The position numbers and the translations under genes are program-made. From an uncultured Eubacterium sp. (lineage in GTDB: Bacteria > Bacillota > Clostridia > Lachnospirales > Lachnospiraceae), in the NCBI GenBank assembly GCA_910589665.1, contig CAJUTR010000011.1, positions 1-64,000 of the forward strand: 64,000 bases of DNA, given 5' to 3'. A model generated the notes under the pieces. That model did not search any database. It saw nothing but the letters and a program-made list of their open reading frames with translations, and was not told where the DNA came from. Shown here piece after piece: positions 1 through 7,724 of this stretch. The first letter of the stretch is position 1. The number at the start of each line of letters is the position of its first letter.

Positions 1-1
1 C

Positions 2-703
2 AAACGATTGATTTTGAGGATTCTCGTCATGTGTTCCGAGAATCCAGGTTATAAGGGAAAGCCGCTCGGTACGATCGGAGATTTCGGATGCTTCAGTTTC
101 CATGAGACAAAAAATCTCAGCATGGGCGAGGGCGGTGCGATCCTTCTCAATGATCCATCTTATATTGAAGAGGCAGAAATTATCAGGGAAAAGGGAACGA
201 ACCGGAGTAAGTTTTTCCGGGGCCAGATTGATAAATATACATGGGTGGGTTATGGCTCATCCTATCTGCCGAGCGAGTTAAACGCGGCATATCTGTGGGC
301 GCAGCTAAACAAAGCGGAGGAAATCATGAAATGCCGGATGGATGCGTGGAAGCTTTATGATGAAATGTTGTCGGAACTGGCAGAGGAGAGTAAGATCGAA
401 CTCCAGACCATACCAAAGGATTGTATCCACAATGCGCATATGTTTTATATCAAGACGAAGAATGCCGAAGAGAGGGGTCAGCTGATCGACTTTTTGAAAG
501 CAAATGGGATCTGGGCGGTGTTTCATTATATTCCACTGCACAGTGCGCCGGCGGGAAAGAAGTACGGCTATTTTGCCGGAGAGGACAAGTATACGACGAG
601 GGAGAGCGAGAGGCTGCTACGGCTGCCAATGTATTATGGATTGACGTTAGATGAAGTCGAGTACATTTGCGGGAAGGTGAAGGAGTTTTATTTAAAAGTG
701 TAA
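2..703 (+). CDS. wecE: dTDP-4-amino-4,6-dideoxygalactose transaminase (WecE/RffA type), 5' end missing
   Basis: PLP-dependent sugar aminotransferase of the DegT/DnrJ/EryC1/StrS family; the WecE subgroup converts dTDP-4-keto-6-deoxyglucose to dTDP-4-amino-4,6-dideoxygalactose using glutamate. The gene enters from the left edge, so only about the last 230 residues are visible. They carry the PLP-lysine segment SFHETKN and a run of WecE-specific blocks: IREKGTNRS, DKYTWVGYGSSYLPSE, NAAYLWAQL, NAHMFYIK, VFHYIPLH and ESERLLRLP. These match the order and spacing of enterobacterial WecE, so the subgroup call is firm. It is first of a long + strand run and would supply the free amine acylated by enzymes further on. 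Oddity: the first ~16 codons of this frame do not look like WecE, whereas frame 1 there holds an ED-S-x-H segment resembling the usual EDAAQ, so a frameshift near base 40 is possible. Confidence 0.88.
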   Translation, partial: KRLILRILVMCSENPGYKGKPLGTIGDFGCFSFHETKNLSMGEGGAILLNDPSYIEEAEIIREKGTNRSKFFRGQIDKYTWVGYGSSYLPSELNAAYLWAQLNKAEEIMKCRMDAWKLYDEMLSELAEESKIELQTIPKDCIHNAHMFYIKTKNAEERGQLIDFLKANGIWAVFHYIPLHSAPAGKKYGYFAGEDKYTTRESERLLRLPMYYGLTLDEVEYICGKVKEFYLKV

Positions 704-759
704 ATAGTGCAGATAGGCTGCATTATTATAAAAATTTTAGGAGAAAAGGAGATCGTATC

Positions 760-978
760 ATGGAATTAAAAGAGAAACTTGCCAAAATGGAAGAAATAAT
801 GGAACTGGATGAGGGGGTGCTGAAGGAAACGGATGTATTGGAAGAGTTTGATGAATGGGATTCGATTGCCATGCTGTCATTTATCGCAATGATGGATTCT
901 GACTTTGAGAAAACCGTAACGGGAGAAGAAGTAAGGAGTTTTGTCACGGTTCAGGATGCTTTGGAAAGGATGGTATAA
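760..978 (+). CDS. acyl carrier protein (first copy)
   Basis: A 72-residue acidic protein of carrier-protein size. The phosphopantetheine attachment serine is S35 in WDSIAML, equivalent to the DSL motif, followed by a typical helix-II/III pattern. The ATG at 760 is chosen because AGGAGAAAAGGAG lies just upstream at 739-751; the open frame extends further 5' but overlaps the preceding gene and has no carrier-like sequence there. The next gene, a KAS III enzyme, starts 6 bases after its stop, so the two are almost certainly translated from one message. It probably carries a specialised acyl chain for the glycan rather than serving bulk fatty-acid synthesis; that role is inferred from context only. 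No housekeeping fab genes sit nearby. Confidence 0.88.
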   Translation: MELKEKLAKMEEIMELDEGVLKETDVLEEFDEWDSIAMLSFIAMMDSDFEKTVTGEEVRSFVTVQDALERMV

Positions 979-984
979 CGAAAT

Positions 985-2049
985 ATGGCATTCGGTGTAT
1001 TTGAACATGTGGAAATGAGTGGGATGTGCGTCGCGCTGCCCACTCAGGGGTATGATACAAAAACGGTTGCGAAAGACATGGATGAGAGGTCGTTAAAGCG
1101 TTTTATCAAATCGACGGGTGTGGAGCATAGATTTATAGCTAAAAAAGGACAGTTGGCTTCGGATCTGTGTTTCTCAGCGGCGGATCATTTATTGACAGCG
1201 TTCGATGTTGACAGGTCGGAAGTGGATGCCTGCCTCTTTATTACGCAGACGCCGGATTATCAGGAACCGTCCACAGCAATCATTCTACAGGAACGGCTGG
1301 GATTGAGCAAAGAGTGTATCGCGTTTGATGTAAATTTAGGATGTTCCGCCTATGTGTACGGACTGTATACGATGGCAGGACTGATCGAGAGTGGAGCCAT
1401 CCGCAAGGGACTTTTGCTGGTTGGGGATGTTTGTTTCGATCAGATGAAAGATCAGGCACTGTTTGGCGATGCTGGTTCTGCTACTCTGTTAGAGTATGGC
1501 AGCGGGAAGATTAGCGGACTGCTTCGGAGTGACGGCGCCGGGTTTCAACATATCTATGTTCCATACGGCGGACAGCGTCATCCGTTTGATTTCGAACATC
1601 CGGAATTGTTGAATGAAAAGCAGGTGATGGACGGCTCGGCTGTGTTTGAGTTTACCATACGAGAGGTGCCAAAGCTTTTAGAAGATTTTAACCAGATGTG
1701 TGGGAAGTCGTGGGACGATTATGATGCTGTTGTGCTGCATCAGGCAAATTTAATGATATTGAAGCATATTGCAAAGAAGCTTTCCATTCCGATGGAAAAA
1801 GTTCCTATTTCCATTCATAAATATGGGAATGTAAATGGGGTGACAATTCCGACAACGATCGTAGACATGGTACAGGATACGGCTCCAAAGCGCGAGATGT
1901 CGCTTATGCTTTCTGGTTTTGGCGTCGGGTTATCATGGGGTGCTGTATCCATGAAGATCGATCCGGGCAGGGTGCTGCCATTTATACACACCGATCATGT
2001 ATGGGATGAAAATGTAAAAGGAGAAAGTAAATGGCGGATTATGAATTAA
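985..2049 (+). CDS. 3-oxoacyl-ACP synthase III family protein (KAS III-like, first copy)
   Basis: 354 residues, close to the usual length of FabH. It shows the complete KAS III triad: Cys120 in NLGCSAY, His252 in LHQANL and Asn282 in YGNVNG. KAS III enzymes perform decarboxylative Claisen condensation of an acyl-CoA starter with malonyl-ACP; relatives in natural-product and glycan clusters instead make short 3-oxoacyl units or form esters or amides. The start lies 6 bases after the ACP stop with no strong ribosome site of its own, which suggests translational coupling. Its 3' end overlaps the downstream reductase by 19 bases. ACP, KAS III and ketoreductase together form a minimal set for a 3-hydroxyacyl group. 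Chain length and starter cannot be read from sequence. Confidence 0.9.
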   Translation: MAFGVFEHVEMSGMCVALPTQGYDTKTVAKDMDERSLKRFIKSTGVEHRFIAKKGQLASDLCFSAADHLLTAFDVDRSEVDACLFITQTPDYQEPSTAIILQERLGLSKECIAFDVNLGCSAYVYGLYTMAGLIESGAIRKGLLLVGDVCFDQMKDQALFGDAGSATLLEYGSGKISGLLRSDGAGFQHIYVPYGGQRHPFDFEHPELLNEKQVMDGSAVFEFTIREVPKLLEDFNQMCGKSWDDYDAVVLHQANLMILKHIAKKLSIPMEKVPISIHKYGNVNGVTIPTTIVDMVQDTAPKREMSLMLSGFGVGLSWGAVSMKIDPGRVLPFIHTDHVWDENVKGESKWRIMN

Positions 2050-2774
2050 AAGGAAAAACGATTTTGATCACGGGAGGGTCATCCGGAATCGGACGTGCAA
2101 CGGCTCTGGCATGTGCCGAACAAGGCGCTAAGGTTGTGATACTGGGAACGGATCAAAAACGTCTGGATCAGGTATTTGAGGCATTACAGGGATCTGGTCA
2201 TCTGAAGGTGAACTATGATCTTTTGGCTCATACCGATTATAGTGATCTATTTTCAGACATTACTGACAGGGTCGGAAAACTGAATGGAATGGTGCACAGT
2301 GCAGGGATGGCAGGCTACATTCCACTAAGGGCCATAACATGGGAAAAAATGGATCAGATCATGAGTTTAAACTTCTTTGCCTTTGTGGAACTGGTCAAGC
2401 AGTACGCGAAGAAAAAGTACTCGGACGGGGGAAGTATCGTAGGGGTATCTTCTTTTGTCACTGAGCGGGGCGAAGTGCCGATGATAACGTATTCGGCAAG
2501 TAAAGGTGCGATGGACGCAGCAGTCAGGTGTATGGCCGTTGAACTCATACCCAAGGGAATCCGTGTGAATACGGTGAAACCGGGCATGATCGAGACAGAG
2601 ATGCTGACGAGGGAACTAGAACGAGGCATTGACCAGAAGGTAGCAACAGGTGCGTCTGCGATGGGAACGGGTGAACCAGAAGATGTAGCAAACGCGATCA
2701 TGTTCCTGCTCAGTGATCTGTCGAAACATACGTCAGGACGCGAGGTTTTTGTAGATGGATGCGGTTTTCTATAA
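2031..2774 (+). CDS. short-chain dehydrogenase/reductase, FabG-like (first tandem copy)
   Basis: 247-residue classical SDR. The nucleotide-binding motif TGGSSGIG is at residues 14-21 and the catalytic residues are Ser140/141, Tyr154 and Lys158 (YSASK); the fourth tetrad residue, Asn114 (MSLNFF), is present. Start ATG 2031 lies behind AAAGGAG inside the end of the KAS III gene, giving a 19-base overlap. Classical SDRs with this layout include 3-oxoacyl-ACP reductases, which fits the neighbouring ACP and KAS III. The gene immediately downstream encodes a close paralogue, so the pair arose by tandem duplication. Substrate is inferred, not proven: a sugar ketoreductase role cannot be ruled out, although there is no extended-SDR sugar-nucleotide signature. 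Confidence 0.9.
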   Translation: MADYELKGKTILITGGSSGIGRATALACAEQGAKVVILGTDQKRLDQVFEALQGSGHLKVNYDLLAHTDYSDLFSDITDRVGKLNGMVHSAGMAGYIPLRAITWEKMDQIMSLNFFAFVELVKQYAKKKYSDGGSIVGVSSFVTERGEVPMITYSASKGAMDAAVRCMAVELIPKGIRVNTVKPGMIETEMLTRELERGIDQKVATGASAMGTGEPEDVANAIMFLLSDLSKHTSGREVFVDGCGFL

Positions 2775-2800
2775 GGACAGTTTTTTCAGGAGAGAGAAAA

Positions 2801-3541
2801 ATGGCAGATTTTGAATTAAAAGGAAAAACGATCCTGATCACGGGCGGGTCGTCAGGAATAGGGAAAATGACGGCTGTGTTATGCGCCGAGCAGGGCGCTC
2901 ATGTGATCATACTGGGAACAAATAAGGAGCGTCTGGATCAGGTGCTTCGTTCCCTGAAGGGCACAGGGCATAGAAGGGTTGTCTGTGATCTGACAGAGCA
3001 CAGGGACTATGGCTTTTTGTTTGATGAGATCGTGGAAAGGGCTGGCAGACTCGACGGTTTGGTCCACTGTGCAGGGATCAACGGGGTCTATCCGTTACGA
3101 GCGATCAAAAGGGAACATCTGACCCAGGTCATGGGAGTTCATTTTTATGCTTTTGTAGAATTGGTAAAACAATATGCAAAAAAGAAAAATTCCCATGGGG
3201 GAAGTATTGTCGCAGTATCTTCCGCAGCCGCAGATATTGGCGAGGTATGTCAGACTGTATATTCTGCCGCGAAGGGAGCTGTGGATGCGGCGGTGAGATG
3301 TATGGCCGTCGAACTAATCCCCAAAGGGATACGTGTGAACGCCGTCAAGCCGGGGATGATAAAAACCGAAATGATGGATCGTGTGCTGGAGAGGGGGAGT
3401 AAAGCAGAATCTTTGGGAGCAGCTTCTCGTTTGGGTGTCGGAGAGCCGCAGGATGTAGCGAATGCCGTTTTGTTTTTGCTCAGCGACAGGTCGAAACACA
3501 TATCGGGGCGTGAGATTTTAGTAGATGGATGCGCGTTATGA
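2801..3541 (+). CDS. short-chain dehydrogenase/reductase, FabG-like (second tandem copy, altered tetrad)
   Basis: 246-residue paralogue of the preceding SDR, sharing its N-terminus (MAD-x-ELKGKTILITGG), the FVELVKQYAKKK segment and the C-terminal SGRE-x-x-VDGC block. TGGSSGIG is at 14-21, with Ser140/141, Tyr154 and Lys158 (YSAAK) retained. At position 114, where the first copy has the tetrad Asn, this copy has His (MGVHFY), which may change activity or substrate. The start is ATG 2801, behind CAGGAGAGAG; the open frame reaches back to 2759 but that part overlaps the first SDR and lacks the conserved start. It sits 26 bases after its paralogue and overlaps the open frame of the next gene. Likely works in the same acyl-group pathway, possibly as a second reductase or a regulatory or structural partner. 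Confidence 0.88.
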   Translation: MADFELKGKTILITGGSSGIGKMTAVLCAEQGAHVIILGTNKERLDQVLRSLKGTGHRRVVCDLTEHRDYGFLFDEIVERAGRLDGLVHCAGINGVYPLRAIKREHLTQVMGVHFYAFVELVKQYAKKKNSHGGSIVAVSSAAADIGEVCQTVYSAAKGAVDAAVRCMAVELIPKGIRVNAVKPGMIKTEMMDRVLERGSKAESLGAASRLGVGEPQDVANAVLFLLSDRSKHISGREILVDGCAL

Positions 3542-3560
3542 TAAAGAAGGGGATATGGAT

Positions 3561-4103
3561 ATGGTATATGAGAAGATCATACGAGGGAAATTTGTAGATT
3601 TAAAAAGTATTACGTTAGAAGATGCGGAATTTTCTTATGCAATCCGCAGGGAAGAGAAAAACCACACGGTGGGACAACCGGCGGCTGATCTGGAACGGCA
3701 GAAAGAATTTATCGAGTGGCAGCGGAACCAGCCGGGAGATTATTATTTTGTGGTATGGAATAAGAAGGGGGAAAGAGTGGGACTGATCGGCGTTTATGAC
3801 ATCCGGGACGGCGTGGGAGAAGTGGGGCGGGAAGTGAGTGACGGAACGCCGATGGAGGCGATGGAGGCAAAAGTACTGCTGGAGGATTTTTACAGGGATA
3901 TCCTGCATTTAAAAAAAGTGACGGCTGTAATCTATACTTCCAATGAAAGACAGCTGAGTAATCAGAAGAAACTGGGAATGACGATGAAACGGATCGTGGA
4001 ACGAAATGGGGTCGAATGCGCTTATTTTGAAACCGATGTGGACGGAACGCAGTTTCAAAGGATCCGTCAATTATTAGAAAAGATCAGGGGGCAGGAACAA
4101 TGA
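3561..4103 (+). CDS. GNAT-family N-acyltransferase
   Basis: About 180 residues of the GNAT (Acetyltransf_3-like) fold, beginning with the common IRGKFVDLKSITLEDAEF pattern and ending with a typical NERQLSNQKKLGM acceptor/CoA region. ATG 3561 is preferred because AAGAAGGGG (3544-3552) is well spaced; in-frame ATGs at 3525 and 3555 are possible. GNATs in nucleotide-sugar clusters (WecD, PseH) acylate an amino-sugar nucleotide, and some sugar N-acyltransferases use 3-hydroxyacyl donors. With a WecE-type aminotransferase and an ACP/KAS III/SDR set upstream, it is a prime candidate for acylating the 4-amino sugar. Its stop overlaps the next start by 4 bases (ATGA), so it is coupled to the glycosyltransferase. 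Confidence 0.8.
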   Translation: MVYEKIIRGKFVDLKSITLEDAEFSYAIRREEKNHTVGQPAADLERQKEFIEWQRNQPGDYYFVVWNKKGERVGLIGVYDIRDGVGEVGREVSDGTPMEAMEAKVLLEDFYRDILHLKKVTAVIYTSNERQLSNQKKLGMTMKRIVERNGVECAYFETDVDGTQFQRIRQLLEKIRGQEQ

Positions 4104-5071
4104 GCAGATTGATCTCGTTCGTGATCCCGTGCTATGGGTCAGAGCATACGATAGAAGGCGTGGTAGAAGAAATCATGGCGTTACACAAAAGCCATCAGGA
4201 GGATGAATATGAAATCATACTTGTGAATGACTCATCGCCGGATCATGTGTGGTGTAAGATATGTGCCTTGTCAAAAAAATACGATAACGTCAAAGGGATC
4301 AATCTGGCGAAAAATTTTGGGCAGCATGCGGCCTTGCTTGCCGGTTACCGATACACGCGGGGGGAGATCATCGTATCTTTGGATGATGATGGACAGATCG
4401 CCGTGGAAGATACTTACAAGATCATGGATGAACTCGAAAAAGGATATGATGTGGTTTATGGCAAATACAGGGTAAAGCAGCACAGCAGGTTTCGAAACTG
4501 GGGTTCGCGTTTGACGAAAACCATGATGGTTCATTTGGTTGATATTCCAAAAGATTTTGAAGGCAGTAGTTTTTATGCGGCAAAAAGATTTTTGATCGAG
4601 GAAATGGGGAAATATGAAAATCCGTATGTCTACCTGCCGGGCCTGGTGTTCCGTTCAACAAACAAGATAACATCTGTTTTTGTCAATCATCGAGCGAGAA
4701 AGGAGGGCCGTTCCGGATACTCATTAGGAAAACTGATTGCCTTGTGGATCAACGGTGCAACGACGTTTTCCGTTAAACCGCTGAGGATTTCCGCGCTATT
4801 AGGAATTGTTTTTGCCATGATCGGGTTCGTAGGTGCTTGTGTTGTAGTTATGAATAAGGTGTTACACCCAGATATGATGGCGGGCTGGAGTTCATTGATC
4901 TGTGTGATCTTATTGGTTGGCGGCATTTTATTGATTTCATTGGGAACGATCGGGGAATACATCGGAAGGATTTATTTATGTATCAATAAAACGCCACAGT
5001 ATGTGGTGAGAGATTTTGAGAACGGCATCAGTGGATCAGATGAAAGTATGTCTCGGAAGAACGAGATATGA
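4100..5071 (+). CDS. GT2 glycosyltransferase, ArnC/GtrB-like undecaprenyl-phosphate transferase
   Basis: 323 residues: an N-terminal GT-A domain (about 1-225) and two hydrophobic segments near the C-terminus (about 230-300), the layout of ArnC and GtrB, which move a sugar from its nucleotide to undecaprenyl phosphate on the inner membrane face. Visible motifs are FVIPCYGSE at the start, NDSSPD, KNFGQHAALLAGYRYTRG and the metal/nucleotide-binding LDDDGQ. It overlaps the GNAT upstream by 4 bases and runs to the AAC(3)-like gene. About 5 kb downstream two small SMR/EamA-like proteins resemble ArnE/ArnF, so a lipid-linked sugar made here could be flipped by them. The sugar is probably the acylated amino sugar, which is inferred from position. 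Confidence 0.87.
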   Translation: MSRLISFVIPCYGSEHTIEGVVEEIMALHKSHQEDEYEIILVNDSSPDHVWCKICALSKKYDNVKGINLAKNFGQHAALLAGYRYTRGEIIVSLDDDGQIAVEDTYKIMDELEKGYDVVYGKYRVKQHSRFRNWGSRLTKTMMVHLVDIPKDFEGSSFYAAKRFLIEEMGKYENPYVYLPGLVFRSTNKITSVFVNHRARKEGRSGYSLGKLIALWINGATTFSVKPLRISALLGIVFAMIGFVGACVVVMNKVLHPDMMAGWSSLICVILLVGGILLISLGTIGEYIGRIYLCINKTPQYVVRDFENGISGSDESMSRKNEI

Positions 5072-5088
5072 AAAGGAAGAGGAAAAAC

Positions 5089-5943
5089 ATGGATTATTTA
5101 TTTGAAGATCAAAATGGAACGAAGTACGATGAGGAACAAGTGTTACAGACATTAAAAGCGGTTGGGGCAGATGATTGTGAGAGTTTGTTTCTCCATTCCG
5201 ATGTCATGTTTGGAAATGTGAAACGGGGATTTTCCCGTACCGCCTATCTGGATTCCCTCTATCATGTGTTTGAACAATTGGGTGTGCGTCATCTTATCGT
5301 TCCGGTCTTTACTTATAGCTTTTGCAACCATGAGGTGTTTGACATCACAAAGAGCAGAACGACGATGGGGGCATTCAATGAATTTATCCGTAAAAAGGAG
5401 GGACGGTATCGGACGATGGACCCACTTCTTTCCCTGTCGGTGCCGGAATGCCTGCGGGGGGACTTTGCATCGGTCAGCAGCCATTCGCTTGGTGAGGGAA
5501 GCGGACTCGATATCCTGCATCATATGGACGGAGTAAAATTTTTGTTTTTTGGCGCGCGTCTGGGAAATTGTTTTACGTATGTCCACTATGTGGAGAAGAT
5601 GAAAGAAGTGCCGTACCGGTTTGATCTGGCGTTTGAGGGTTCGATCGTGGATGAGAGAGGAGAGTGTATTCCGAAAACGCAGTCGATCCATACGGCCTGC
5701 GGCGGCGTCCAGGTAGCAGAATATTACTATTTTGAGGATTATTTAGAAGAGAAGGGATTGTTACGGAAAGAAAAGCTCGGTGATAAATTCGTTTCCTGTA
5801 TTTCGGAACGTGATGCCTACCGGGAAATTTCAAATAAGCTGGATCAGGATATCCACTATTTTTTAGAAGTTCCTTTTGAGGAAGAAGACCTGACAAAGAT
5901 ATATACGATGGGATTACATGGCGAAAAGATCACCCATTGTTAA
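5089..5943 (+). CDS. AAC(3)/YokD-family N-acyltransferase
   Basis: About 284 residues related to the aminoglycoside N3-acetyltransferase (antibiotic NAT) superfamily. Visible features of that family: an early LFLHSDV, the VPVFTYSFCN-HEVFD block, SRTTMGAFNEF, DPLLSLSV, a GEGSGLDILHHMDG segment and FFGARLGNCFTYVHYVE. ATG 5089 follows AAGGAAGAGG; an in-frame ATG at 5068 overlaps the previous stop (ATGA) and is an alternative. Members of this fold also occur in polysaccharide and natural-product clusters, where they acylate amino sugars or other amines. The location between an ArnC-like transferase and an adenylation enzyme argues for transfer of a specialised acyl group rather than drug resistance. 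Confidence 0.82.
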   Translation: MDYLFEDQNGTKYDEEQVLQTLKAVGADDCESLFLHSDVMFGNVKRGFSRTAYLDSLYHVFEQLGVRHLIVPVFTYSFCNHEVFDITKSRTTMGAFNEFIRKKEGRYRTMDPLLSLSVPECLRGDFASVSSHSLGEGSGLDILHHMDGVKFLFFGARLGNCFTYVHYVEKMKEVPYRFDLAFEGSIVDERGECIPKTQSIHTACGGVQVAEYYYFEDYLEEKGLLRKEKLGDKFVSCISERDAYREISNKLDQDIHYFLEVPFEEEDLTKIYTMGLHGEKITHC

Positions 5944-5967
5944 TAACAGAGCACAAGGAGGACGATA

Positions 5968-7482
5968 ATGCAGAATTCGGTACTTGAGTATTTTGAACGC
6001 ACGGTGAAACAATTTCCGGACAAAATTGCGGTATGCGATCAGGCGGGACAGGTGACGTTTTGCGAATTGCAAAAAAAGGCATATGAGATCATGGCTCAGA
6101 TCAAGAGCCGCGGGAATGTAAAAAAAGAGCCTGTCTTAGTTTATTTAAAGAAATCGTGGCAGTCGATCGCCGCGTTTTTAGGCATTTTATATAGCGGCAA
6201 TTTTTATACGCCGACCGATGTGGATTTCCCATTTAAAAAAGTAGATAGCGTCATCGAACAATTAAAACCGCGCTATATGATCACAGATACAGAACATCTT
6301 CTTACATTGCGCGAGAATGGAATGTCAGACGAAATCGTGATCAATATCGACGATGCCGTGCAAACAGTGGGGGAAGCGGACTGTTGGGAAGCAATTGATA
6401 CCGATGTGGTATATACGCTTTTTACATCCGGATCTACCGGGGTTCCTAAGGGAGTTGCCATCAGCCACCGGAGCATCATTGATTATATCGATTGGGCGAG
6501 GGAGACCTACCAGATTGGCTCCGAGGCCCGCATCGGAAATCAGGCGCCATTTTATTTTGATAATTCCACACTGGATATATATTTGATGCTCAGCACGGGG
6601 GCGACGTTATACATCATCCCGGACCGTTGCTTTACGTTTCCAGTTAAATTGCTGGAGTATGTGAGGGAAAAGGAGATCAATTTCGTGTTCTGGGTGCCCT
6701 CTGTCTTTGTCAATGTCGCCAATAAGGATTTACTAAAGCAAATGGATTGCTCCTGTTTGAAGAAAATCTTATTTGCGGGTGAGGTCATGCCAAACAAACA
6801 TTTGAATTATTGGCGGAACTATATTCCGAACGCCTTGTATTCAAACCTGTATGGCCCGACGGAAATCACGGTGGATTGCACGTATTACATTGTTGATCGG
6901 GAATTTGCGGATGACGAGCCGCTGCCGATCGGGGTGCCTTGCCGGAATTCAGATGTGATCATTTTGAGTGACGAAGATGAGCTGATCACGGAACCGGACC
7001 GGACCGGAGAATTGTGTGTCAGAGGGAGTTCCCTGGCGATGGGATATTGGAATAACTGGGAAAAAACCGATGAAGTATTTGTCCAGAATCCGTTGAATTC
7101 CCATTTTCCTGAGAGGATTTACCGCACAGGCGACCTGGTTTATTACAATGAGCGAAATGAAATCATGTTTGCCGGACGCAAAGATTTCCAGATCAAGCAT
7201 ATGGGGTATCGCATTGAGATGGGAGAGATTGAAACGGCGGCCGGTGCGATTGATGAAATGTCAAATGTCTGTGTTTCTTACGATACGAGTGAGAAAAAGA
7301 TCATTTTATTTTACCAGTCCGAACAAAGCGTGTCCGACCGCGACATCCGCAAGCGGCTGGCGGGGATCCTGCCGAAATATATGCTGCCGGCGGTCTATGT
7401 AAAAGTAGATGAATTTTGTTTTACGGCGAATGGTAAGATAGACCGGAAGACCATGTTGGATCAGTATTTAATAGAGAAATGA
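5968..7482 (+). CDS. stand-alone amino-acid adenylation enzyme (NRPS A domain / DltA-like)
   Basis: 504 residues, the length of a free adenylation domain such as DltA. Core motifs are in order: LFTSGSTGVPKG (A3, about 151-162), FDNSTLDIY (A4) with Asp198 at the position that normally binds the substrate alpha-amino group, NLYGPTEITVDCT (A5), GELCVRG, YRTGDLVYY (A7), GRKDFQIKHMGYRIE (A8) and a C-terminal NGKIDRK with the catalytic lysine (A10). It activates a carboxylic acid, probably an amino acid, as the AMP ester and should load it on the carrier protein encoded 11 bases downstream. No condensation domain or DltB/DltD partner is nearby, so this is neither a dlt operon nor a normal NRPS. The substrate cannot be predicted reliably by eye. 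Confidence 0.88.
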   Translation: MQNSVLEYFERTVKQFPDKIAVCDQAGQVTFCELQKKAYEIMAQIKSRGNVKKEPVLVYLKKSWQSIAAFLGILYSGNFYTPTDVDFPFKKVDSVIEQLKPRYMITDTEHLLTLRENGMSDEIVINIDDAVQTVGEADCWEAIDTDVVYTLFTSGSTGVPKGVAISHRSIIDYIDWARETYQIGSEARIGNQAPFYFDNSTLDIYLMLSTGATLYIIPDRCFTFPVKLLEYVREKEINFVFWVPSVFVNVANKDLLKQMDCSCLKKILFAGEVMPNKHLNYWRNYIPNALYSNLYGPTEITVDCTYYIVDREFADDEPLPIGVPCRNSDVIILSDEDELITEPDRTGELCVRGSSLAMGYWNNWEKTDEVFVQNPLNSHFPERIYRTGDLVYYNERNEIMFAGRKDFQIKHMGYRIEMGEIETAAGAIDEMSNVCVSYDTSEKKIILFYQSEQSVSDRDIRKRLAGILPKYMLPAVYVKVDEFCFTANGKIDRKTMLDQYLIEK

Positions 7483-7493
7483 GGTGAATGGAT

Positions 7494-7724
7494 ATGGAAA
7501 AGATCATGGCAATGTTGGAGGAGATCCGTCCGGAGCATGATTTCAGGGAGAGTACGGATTTTATAGAGGACGGTTTGCTGGATTCGTTTGATCTGATCAC
7601 ATTGATCGATATGCTGGAAAGTGAGTATGGGATCACAATCGACGGACTGGAAGTTGTACCGGAAAATTTTTGTTCCGCGGAGGCGATTGCCGGTTTGGTG
7701 AAAAAGAGCGGAGGCGACGTGTAG
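7494..7724 (+). CDS. acyl/peptidyl carrier protein (second copy)
   Basis: 76-residue carrier protein with the attachment serine S31 in LLDSFDLITL, followed by a typical EYGITIDGLEVVPENF helix-III region. ATG 7494 is preferred because GAGGTGA (7481-7487) is 6 bases upstream; ATG 7488 directly abuts that site. The gene is packed between the adenylation enzyme (11 bases upstream) and the second KAS III gene, whose ATG follows the stop codon with no gap. The arrangement suggests the adenylation enzyme loads this carrier and the KAS III enzyme acts on the carrier-bound product. It differs clearly from the first carrier protein, so each may serve its own KAS III. Confidence 0.88.
   Translation: MEKIMAMLEEIRPEHDFRESTDFIEDGLLDSFDLITLIDMLESEYGITIDGLEVVPENFCSAEAIAGLVKKSGGDV

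Noticed and set aside
5089..5943. Aminoglycoside resistance gene
   Set aside because: The fold is AAC(3)-like, but the gene is embedded and coupled in a glycan/acyl locus; resistance is the less likely role.
5968..7724. dlt operon (D-alanylation of teichoic acid)
   Set aside because: Adenylation enzyme and carrier resemble DltA and DltC in size, but DltB and DltD are absent and a KAS III follows directly.
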